In this document: positions 6,939 to 12,105 of the stretch, in pieces
How the letters are laid out: the number at the start of each line of letters is the position of its first letter
Position numbering within the stretch: the first letter of the stretch is position 1
Source of the DNA: an uncultured candidate division Zixibacteria bacterium
Lineage (GTDB): Bacteria > Zixibacteria > MSB-5A5 > GN15 > FEB-12
Length of the DNA: 12,105 bases
Reading direction: 5' to 3'
Assembly: GCA_913009765.1 (NCBI GenBank)
Contig: CAJVYT010000093.1
Location: forward strand, 1 to 12,105
The notes under the pieces: model-generated
Seen by the model: the letters and a program-made list of their open reading frames with translations, nothing else
Told to the model about the DNA's origin: nothing
Databases searched by the model: none
Position numbers and translations under genes: made by a program

Positions 6939-6967
6939 CTAATAGTTGAAAACATAATGTAAATCAA
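6939..6967 (-). promoter_or_regulatory. Promoter candidate for the PIG-V-like gene
   Basis: On the minus strand TTGATT (6967-6962) and TATTAG (6944-6939) are separated by exactly 17 bases. Each hexamer matches the sigma-70 consensus only partly (4/6 or so). The predicted start is near 6932, giving a very short leader of about 12 bases to the ATG at 6920. Chance matches are common in such AT-rich sequence. Confidence 0.4.
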
Positions 6968-7107
6968 AGGCATACATTAAGAAAATAAAAAAAACTTTCT
7001 TTGCTGTTTTTCTTTATTTACGTTTTTTATGCGTCTCATAACATTAAAAAGTTCTATTTTATAAGAAAAAAGATTTAAGTTGTTGCGAAATAAGTAGATA
7101 ATTGAGA

Positions 7108-7136
7108 TTGACTTTGAACGCCCATTTTGCTATCCT
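7108..7136 (+). promoter_or_regulatory. Sigma-70-type promoter for the polysaccharide export operon
   Basis: TTGACT (7108-7113, 5/6), a 17-base spacer and TATCCT (7131-7136, 4/6) predict a start near 7143, about 23 bases before the ATG, with AGGA (7157-7160) in the leader. The architecture is nearly the same as that in front of kdsB (2419-2447). The AT-rich 6968-7107 stretch upstream holds nothing I can identify. Confidence 0.6.
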
Positions 7137-7165
7137 TGATTTTTATAAGAAAAAGTAGGATATAC

Positions 7166-8461
7166 ATGAAACAACTAACTATAATAACTATATTTTTCGT
7201 GCTTTCTTTTGCTTTGTGTCTACATGCAGAAGAAAATGTCAAACTGTTTAATTCTGCGGTAAACCCTGATACATATTTGCTTCGCCCCGGAGACAAACTA
7301 TTAGTTACATTTATCAATTCCCAAATTGAACCTCTTAATCTCGAAATAGATCCGGAAGGGAAAATAGTCGATGAAACAATAGGTCTGTTTGATTTACAAG
7401 ATAAAACACTCGCATTTGCTAAAAAAGAGCTGACTGAGATTTTAAAACAGCTTTATAATGTTAATGAAATAGATGTTTCAATAACCGCTCCTCGGGAGGT
7501 TGCTATTTCTGTTTACGGCTCTATTCTACACCCGGGAGTCTACAAAGGTCTTACTTCTGACAGAGTCTCCGATATAATTAAAAAAGCAGGTGGTATTTCT
7601 AACAACGGTTCATCGAGAAATATTTTATTCTATGGGGGAGAGAATCATATAGATGTTGACTTGGATAAAGCAGTATATCTCGGTGATTTAAAATCAAACC
7701 CTTATTTGTATGCCGGATATAGTATTGAAGTTCCGTCAAAATCATCGCAGACTGTGCAGATTACCGGTGACGTGAACTTTCCCCGAGAAGTAGAATTAAA
7801 AGATGGCGATAACCTTACAATGCTAATTCAACTGGCAGGGAGATTTAAAAATTCTGCGAAATTATCAGATGTGCAAATAATTCGAGGTCATAAAAAAATT
7901 GAGAATAAAAAAATACAAGCCGGTGATATTGTTGTTGTAGAATCATCATTTCAGATGAAAAATAAAAATATAAAGCTATTTGGTGCTGTTAAAAATCAAG
8001 GGATATATCCTTATGTTGAATCTAACACGCTTGATGATATACTTGCTCAGGCAGGCGGATATAGCGAAACAGCAAATATTGAAATGACAACAGTGTTTCG
8101 TCAGCCGTTAGTTGACAGCCACGGGGAAAAGTCTCAAATCAGATACCCGATTTCAATACCGTTTCAAACGACAACACATACAGCTTTACAGCTTGAAGTA
8201 AATGATTCAATTTTTGTACCTTGGCAAGTCGGGTTTGTCAAAGTATCCGGTGCAGTAATAAACCCCGGATATTTCCCATATCAAAAGAATAAAGATATTT
8301 TCTACTATGTAAAATCGGCAGGCGGATTTCTACCTATATCAAACAAAGATGAAATTCAGATTTTTAATCCTATTTCTGAGAATACAATTTTAGCACCTTC
8401 GGGGGTAACAGTTCCCGACGGAGCAGAAATTATAGTACAGATAAAAGAGGAGCTGAAATGA
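7166..8461 (+). CDS. Wza-type polysaccharide export protein with four SLBB-like domains
   Basis: Probable periplasmic or outer-membrane channel component for export of a capsule/exopolysaccharide. Of 431 residues, 1-21 are a signal peptide (hydrophobic core ending LHA before EE). The Poly_export domain starts at YLLRPGDKLLV (37-47), with IDPEGKI typical of the family. SLBB-like repeats follow: GSILHPGVYKG (118 on) ending KKAGGI, GDVNFPREVEL (201 on), GAVKNQGIYPY (273 on) ending AQAGGY, and GAVINPGYFPY (362 on) ending KSAGGF. There is no lipobox, unlike E. coli Wza, and I see no clear C-terminal amphipathic barrel helix, so the outer-membrane anchoring is uncertain. The ATG at 7166 with AGGA five bases upstream was chosen; an upstream ATG at 7127 would lie within the promoter and disturb the signal peptide. 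It overlaps the next gene by ATGA. Confidence 0.88.
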   Translation: MKQLTIITIFFVLSFALCLHAEENVKLFNSAVNPDTYLLRPGDKLLVTFINSQIEPLNLEIDPEGKIVDETIGLFDLQDKTLAFAKKELTEILKQLYNVNEIDVSITAPREVAISVYGSILHPGVYKGLTSDRVSDIIKKAGGISNNGSSRNILFYGGENHIDVDLDKAVYLGDLKSNPYLYAGYSIEVPSKSSQTVQITGDVNFPREVELKDGDNLTMLIQLAGRFKNSAKLSDVQIIRGHKKIENKKIQAGDIVVVESSFQMKNKNIKLFGAVKNQGIYPYVESNTLDDILAQAGGYSETANIEMTTVFRQPLVDSHGEKSQIRYPISIPFQTTTHTALQLEVNDSIFVPWQVGFVKVSGAVINPGYFPYQKNKDIFYYVKSAGGFLPISNKDEIQIFNPISENTILAPSGVTVPDGAEIIVQIKEELK

Positions 8462-9657
8462 ATCAAGAGCAGACATCAAATTTTTGGCTCTTTTTAGAAG
8501 TATTAGCCAAAAGGCGTAACCTTATTATTGTCATAGTAACTCTTGTAACTCTTGGCTCAATAGGAACAGCACTTCTTTTGCCGAAGTGGTACAAATCAGA
8601 AGCCCTTCTTTTACCTCCCAAAAATATAACAACGGCATTAGTCGGTTCATCCCGATTTTCTGAAGCATTTTCGATTACATCGGGACTCAATCTGCCGGTA
8701 CTTACTACTCCAAATGATCTCTATGCCCGCATGCTTAAAAGCCGTACGGTAACAAAAAAAGTTATAGATCAATTTAATCTGCAAAAGCATTATAAAACTC
8801 GGAATTTTGATGAGACCTATGACGCTTTTATGTATTATACAAAAATAAGGGTGACAGCAGAAGGACTTCTCTCTGTTTCTGTTGAAGATAGAAACCCACA
8901 AATGGCTGCCGATATGACCAATGCATTAATAGATGCTCTTGATGAAGTCAACCGTGAGATAATTACCGATAGAATCAATCAAACCAAAAAATTTATTGCA
9001 AGTCGTTTAGCACAAGTACGTACTGATTTAGACTCTGCACGTTTTGCTTTACAATCGTTTCAAATGAAATATAAAGCAGTTGATTTTGATGAACAAACCA
9101 AACTGGCAATTGAACAGGCGGCACAGCTAAAAATAAAACTTGCAGAGCTTGAATTAAATCTCCAAATGAGTAAAATCTCACTTGGTGCCAACAATGCTGA
9201 ACTTGTAAATTTACAAAGACAAAAGAAGATTATTAAAAAACAGCTTATCCAACTTGAGACATCAAATCCTGACAGTTCATTCTTTTCGTTACCGGTGGCA
9301 TTGATTCCATCTTTAAAAGGTGAGTATGAACAACTGTTCAGCAGAGTAAAAGTCGGCGAAGCTCTGTATCAAGTCTTACTTGAACAGCGTGAACAGGCAA
9401 AAATGAAAGAGTTTGAAAAAATGCCGACGCTTTCGGTTTTAGACCGTGCTGAGGTCCCCGAAGTAAAGAGCCGTCCAAAGCGAACTTTGATTGTTGTCGC
9501 TTCTGCGGCAGGTTCTTTTTTCTTTGCGGTTTTTCTCGCTCTGATTTTGGAATATTTTAGAAAATTAGAAGATAATTATCCTGATGATTATAAGAGAGCG
9601 ATTCATTTCCTCTCTGCTTATTTTGGATGGCTGCCCGGAGTAAAGAAAAAGAATTGA
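8458..9657 (+). CDS. Wzz-type chain-length determinant / polysaccharide co-polymerase
   Basis: An inner-membrane protein thought to set polymer length and link the cytoplasmic assembly to the Wza-type exporter. It has the expected layout in 399 residues: a short cytosolic start, TM1 about residues 22-41 (LIIVIVTLVTLGSIGTALLL), a periplasmic Wzz domain (WYKSEALLLPP, then LYARMLKSRTVTKKVID), a long helical/coiled-coil middle (about 165-270, rich in Gln, Lys and Glu), the Pro-rich motif V333-PEVKSRPKR, and TM2 about 343-363. The cytosolic tail of about 35 residues has no Walker motifs or Tyr cluster, so it is not fused to a BY-kinase. Its ATG overlaps the stop of the exporter gene (ATGA), indicating translational coupling. 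Confidence 0.9.
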   Translation: MNQEQTSNFWLFLEVLAKRRNLIIVIVTLVTLGSIGTALLLPKWYKSEALLLPPKNITTALVGSSRFSEAFSITSGLNLPVLTTPNDLYARMLKSRTVTKKVIDQFNLQKHYKTRNFDETYDAFMYYTKIRVTAEGLLSVSVEDRNPQMAADMTNALIDALDEVNREIITDRINQTKKFIASRLAQVRTDLDSARFALQSFQMKYKAVDFDEQTKLAIEQAAQLKIKLAELELNLQMSKISLGANNAELVNLQRQKKIIKKQLIQLETSNPDSSFFSLPVALIPSLKGEYEQLFSRVKVGEALYQVLLEQREQAKMKEFEKMPTLSVLDRAEVPEVKSRPKRTLIVVASAAGSFFFAVFLALILEYFRKLEDNYPDDYKRAIHFLSAYFGWLPGVKKKN

Positions 9658-9705
9658 ACCGATTTTTTTAACAGAAGTATAAGAAGAAATTAAAAGGAAA
9701 AATAT

Positions 9706-10467
9706 ATGGCATCATCGTACATAGCAGATACAGCACATATCGGTACAGAAACTTCACTCGGCGAGTTTTGTGTTGTTGGGGAAAATGTAACTATCGGAAA
9801 TGGATGTCAAATTGGTCATCATGTTGTTATCCACGAGGACACAAAAATCGGTGACAATGTCCGTATTGATGATAACAGTGTTATTGGCAAAAAACCTATG
9901 AAAGCGGCAAACTCTGCAGTGACAAAAGATGAAGAACTGCCTACTTGCACTATAAAGTCTGATTGTATAATAGGAACTTCAGTGATAATTTACCGCGGCT
10001 GTACAATTGGAGAAAAAGTCTTAGTTGCAGATTTAGCTACCGTACGTGAAAATGTATCAATTGGTAAAAAGACAATTGTCGGGCGGGGAGTAGCTATTGA
10101 AAATTTCTGTACTATTGGAAAATATGTAAAACTTGAAACAAATGTCTATATCACTGCCTATTCCGATGTTGCCGATAGAGTTTTTGTGGCACCATGTGTG
10201 GCAACCTCCAATGATAATTTTGTCGGAAGAACCAAAGAACGGTTTAAAAATTTCAAAGGTGTTATTATAAAAAAAGGTGCTCGTATTGGTGTGAACTCGA
10301 CAATCTTACCCGGAAAAACTATTGAAGAGGATTCTTTAGTTGCTGCCGGTGCTTTGGTTTCAAAAGATGTTCCCGCCAAAAAAATTGTTGCAGGAATGCC
10401 TGCAAAAGTTCTACGTGATGTCCCCAAAGAACAACTTCTGGAAAATCAGGGTTGGGATGATGAATAA
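9706..10467 (+). CDS. Left-handed beta-helix sugar N-acetyltransferase
   Basis: Probably transfers acetyl from acetyl-CoA to the amino group of a nucleotide-activated 3-amino sugar (WbpD/WlbB or FdtC/QdtC type). The 253 residues are almost entirely hexapeptide repeats of the [LIV]GxxxxI kind: IGTETSLGEFCVVGENVTIGNG, then IGTSVIIYRGCTIG, then IGKKTIVGRGVAIEN. The C-terminal block VFVAPCVATSNDN, IIKKGARIGVNSTILPG, VAAGALVSKDVP, IVAGMPAKV is typical of WlbB-like enzymes. It is about 50-60 residues longer than WbpD/WlbB; the extra lies in the N-terminal repeats, around a loop rich in Lys, Ala and Glu at about 60-85. AAAAGGA precedes the ATG. The aminotransferase that would make its substrate follows 14 bases later. 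The exact sugar cannot be told from sequence. Confidence 0.82.
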   Translation: MASSYIADTAHIGTETSLGEFCVVGENVTIGNGCQIGHHVVIHEDTKIGDNVRIDDNSVIGKKPMKAANSAVTKDEELPTCTIKSDCIIGTSVIIYRGCTIGEKVLVADLATVRENVSIGKKTIVGRGVAIENFCTIGKYVKLETNVYITAYSDVADRVFVAPCVATSNDNFVGRTKERFKNFKGVIIKKGARIGVNSTILPGKTIEEDSLVAAGALVSKDVPAKKIVAGMPAKVLRDVPKEQLLENQGWDDE

Positions 10468-10481
10468 AGGATTAAATTAAA

Positions 10482-11588
10482 ATGTCAGTACCTCTTTTAG
10501 ATCTCTCTCGTCAGTATGCATATCTCAAAGATGATATGAACAAGGCGGTATTAAATGTTTTAGATCATGGCTGGTTTATCTTAGGACCGGAAGTTACCGA
10601 ACTTGAAAAACAAATAGCAGAACTTTCGGGTACTGCTTATGCACGTGGAGTTGCTTCGGGAACAGATGCATTACTTTTGGCTTTGTTTGCCGCAGGTGTG
10701 AAAGCGGGCGATGAAGTTATTACGACTGATTTTTCGTTTTTTGCTACTGCCGGAACTATTTCACGACTGGGAGCAACACCGGTGTTTGTGGATATTGAAA
10801 AAGATTCATATAATATCGACCCGAATCTTATTGAAGCTGCAATAACTAAAAAAACAAAAGCGATTATTCCGGTGCATCTGTTTGGTCAGGTTGCCGATAT
10901 GGATCCGATTTTAGAAATTGCTAATAAACACAATTTAAAAGTTATCGAAGATGCTGCTCAGGCTATTGGTGCAAAATACAAAGGTAAGCCTGCCGGGTCG
11001 ATGGGTGATTATGGGTGTTTTTCTTTTTACCCATCCAAAAATCTTGGAGCAGGTGGTGACGGTGGAATCATTACGACCAATACAGAAGAAAATGTCGAAC
11101 TGTTGACTATCCTTCGAAACCATGGGGCAAAACCAAAATATTATCATAAGATTATCGGGTTTAATTCTCGGCTGGCATCTATACAGGCAGCGATTCTGCT
11201 TGTCAAAATGCCTCATTTACAAAAATGGTCTGAAAAACGAATTGAACATGCCAATATTTATGATAAAGCATTTGCTGATGTGTCAAATATTACTACACCA
11301 AAAGTAATGGACTATTCTGATTTTCATATTTACAATCAGTACACGATAGCAATTCCGAATCGTGATAAAGTTGCCGCAAAACTCAAAGAAGAAAATATTG
11401 GTTCTGATATTTACTATCCGGTACCATTTCATAAGCAGGAATGTTTTGCAGATTTAGGATATGCTCCTAAAGATTTACCGGTAACAAACAAAGCATCCGA
11501 AACTGTTCTTTCTATTCCTATTTATCCTGAAATGACAGAAGATGAACAGCAGATTGTTATTGACGCCGTGAAAGAAGCTGTGTCTTAA
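10482..11588 (+). CDS. DegT/DnrJ/EryC1 PLP-dependent sugar aminotransferase (WbpE-like)
   Basis: Transfers an amino group, usually from glutamate, to a keto nucleotide sugar using PLP; cytosolic. The 368 residues are typical in length. Visible family motifs: PLLDLSRQYAYLKDDM, GPEVTELEKQIAELSG, GVASGTDALLLAL, TTDFSFFATAG, PVHLFGQVADMD, IEDAAQAIGAKYKGKPAGSMG and FSFYPSKNLGAGGDGG, with K186 as the Schiff-base lysine and IEDAAQA as the PLP-ring Asp motif. NSRLASIQAAIL and SDIYYPVPFHKQECF complete the set. The opening PLLDL and the neighbouring acetyltransferase suggest a WbpE/WlbC-type or FdtB/QdtB-type 3-aminotransferase rather than one acting at C4, but this is inference. AAAGG lies about 11 bases before the ATG. 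The terminator 20 bases downstream closes the unit. Confidence 0.92.
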   Translation: MSVPLLDLSRQYAYLKDDMNKAVLNVLDHGWFILGPEVTELEKQIAELSGTAYARGVASGTDALLLALFAAGVKAGDEVITTDFSFFATAGTISRLGATPVFVDIEKDSYNIDPNLIEAAITKKTKAIIPVHLFGQVADMDPILEIANKHNLKVIEDAAQAIGAKYKGKPAGSMGDYGCFSFYPSKNLGAGGDGGIITTNTEENVELLTILRNHGAKPKYYHKIIGFNSRLASIQAAILLVKMPHLQKWSEKRIEHANIYDKAFADVSNITTPKVMDYSDFHIYNQYTIAIPNRDKVAAKLKEENIGSDIYYPVPFHKQECFADLGYAPKDLPVTNKASETVLSIPIYPEMTEDEQQIVIDAVKEAVS

Positions 11589-11607
11589 ATTATAATTTTG
11601 ATGATAC

Positions 11608-11640
11608 AAGGAGCCTTAGTCGTAAGGCTCCTTTTTTCTT
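11608..11640 (+). terminator. Strong intrinsic terminator after the aminotransferase gene
   Basis: A perfect 11-base stem, AAGGAGCCTTA (11608-11618) with TAAGGCTCCTT (11623-11633), a GTCG loop, and a T-run to 11637 followed by CTT. It lies 20 bases after the stop codon and only 24 bases before the flippase ATG, so the flippase must be reached by read-through or from a promoter overlapping this spot. Confidence 0.92.
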
Positions 11641-11664
11641 ATTTGTGAAAATGAATGGAAGTTG

Positions 11665-12105
11665 ATGTCTGAACGTATTTCAAAAACTATTTTTTCCGTT
11701 GCTGCAATAATTCTTTTATCACGTCTGCTTGGTTTTGTACGTGAGATGGTAATAGCAAATGTTTTTGGTACTTCGGCTGATTATGATATCTATCTCATCG
11801 CTGTTATGCTTCCGGCATTAGCGTATGGTGTCATAAATTTTGCTTCCATATATTTCTTCGTACCTTTTTTATCCAAGCAGAACAGTTCTGAGGGGAGAAC
11901 GAATTGGAAAGCAATATACCCACCGTTAAATCTTATATTGCTTGCCTCATCTGTTGTCATGCTGATAATAATTTTCGGCTCACCCTATATAATGAAAATT
12001 TGGGGGTCACAGTTATCCGATGAAAAGTTTGCCCAAGTTGTTTTGTACAGCCGTTTGACATCTCTTATGGTACTTTTAGGAACTACCGAGGCATTCATGC
12101 GGGCA
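11665..12105 (+). CDS. MurJ/MVF-family lipid-linked saccharide flippase, 3' end off window
   Basis: The 147 visible codons encode the N-terminal third of a multi-helix inner-membrane MATE/MOP-type flippase. The opening ISKTIFSVAAIILLSRLLGFVREMVIANVFGTSADYDIYLIAVMLPAL is a close form of the MviN/MurJ start (SRxLGFxRExxIAxxFG). Three to four hydrophobic helices are visible. The next segment, NFASIYFFVPFLSKQ, departs from the NPF/GAFSQAFVP pattern of housekeeping MurJ, so it may be a polysaccharide-locus flippase rather than the essential lipid II flippase. The start is ATG at 11665 with GGAAG three to four bases upstream; TTG at 11662 is an alternative. The frame stays open to the last base of the window, so only the 3' end is missing. 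Confidence 0.85.
   Translation, partial: MSERISKTIFSVAAIILLSRLLGFVREMVIANVFGTSADYDIYLIAVMLPALAYGVINFASIYFFVPFLSKQNSSEGRTNWKAIYPPLNLILLASSVVMLIIIFGSPYIMKIWGSQLSDEKFAQVVLYSRLTSLMVLLGTTEAFMRA

Noticed and set aside
7057..7154. Direct repeat TTTTATAAGAAAAA at 7057-7070 and 7141-7154
   Set aside because: Fourteen bases of A/T with one G in very AT-rich sequence, with no further copies seen; chance is a sufficient explanation.
7127..7165. Upstream ATG for the Wza-type protein
   Set aside because: It lies inside the predicted promoter and would put 13 residues before a normal signal peptide; the ATG at 7166 has a well-placed AGGA.
8647..8901. Minus-strand open frames across the export genes
   Set aside because: They lie within strongly supported plus-strand genes and have no recognisable domains or ribosome-binding sites.

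Overview
The window looks like the end of a draft-assembly contig from an AT-rich (G+C roughly mid-30s % by eye) Gram-negative, LPS-bearing bacterium. A Kdo-activating enzyme (KdsB), an outer-membrane-type polysaccharide exporter, a Wzz-like protein and a lipoprotein all point to a diderm. Codon use, TTG starts and weak Shine-Dalgarno sequences fit a poorly studied environmental lineage, perhaps FCB-like, but the sequence alone does not fix the phylum.

Layout. Bases 1-107 are not biological: an Illumina P5/TruSeq adapter (50-107) is preceded by the T10 flow-cell linker and homopolymer noise. The adapter truncates a minus-strand gene (109-1677) for an exported protein with a LolA-like N-terminal domain and two aspartyl-protease lobes. 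Next come a palindromic intergenic repeat (1693-1761), an intrinsic terminator, and a minus-strand single-domain response regulator with a degenerate acidic pocket (1862-2230). A divergent 368-bp intergenic region holds a strong promoter-like site for a plus-strand unit: kdsB (2599-3336), pyrG (3344-5014) and a small lipoprotein gene overlapping pyrG (4989-5474). A decayed second copy of the palindromic repeat follows (5553-5620), directly against a truncated remnant of a second copy of the lipoprotein gene (5624-5816). Convergent to this is a minus-strand PIG-V-like membrane mannosyltransferase (5817-6920).

The right half is a plus-strand cell-surface polysaccharide locus. It has a promoter-like site at 7108-7136, a Wza-type exporter with four SLBB-like repeats (7166-8461), a Wzz-type chain-length/co-polymerase protein in ATGA overlap (8458-9657), a left-handed beta-helix N-acetyltransferase (9706-10467), a DegT/WbpE-type PLP sugar aminotransferase (10482-11588), a strong terminator (11608-11640), and the start of a MurJ/MVF-family flippase that runs off the window (11665-12105).

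How the genes fit together. PyrG makes CTP, which KdsB uses to activate Kdo for the LPS inner core. The aminotransferase and acetyltransferase probably build an N-acetylated 3-amino nucleotide sugar. The flippase, Wzz and Wza-like proteins would translocate, size and export the polymer. I see no convincing unknown defence or mobile system. The most notable points are the adapter-derived false protein tail, the two related palindromic repeats (one at a gene-truncation boundary), the unusual double-lobe aspartyl protease and the atypical receiver.
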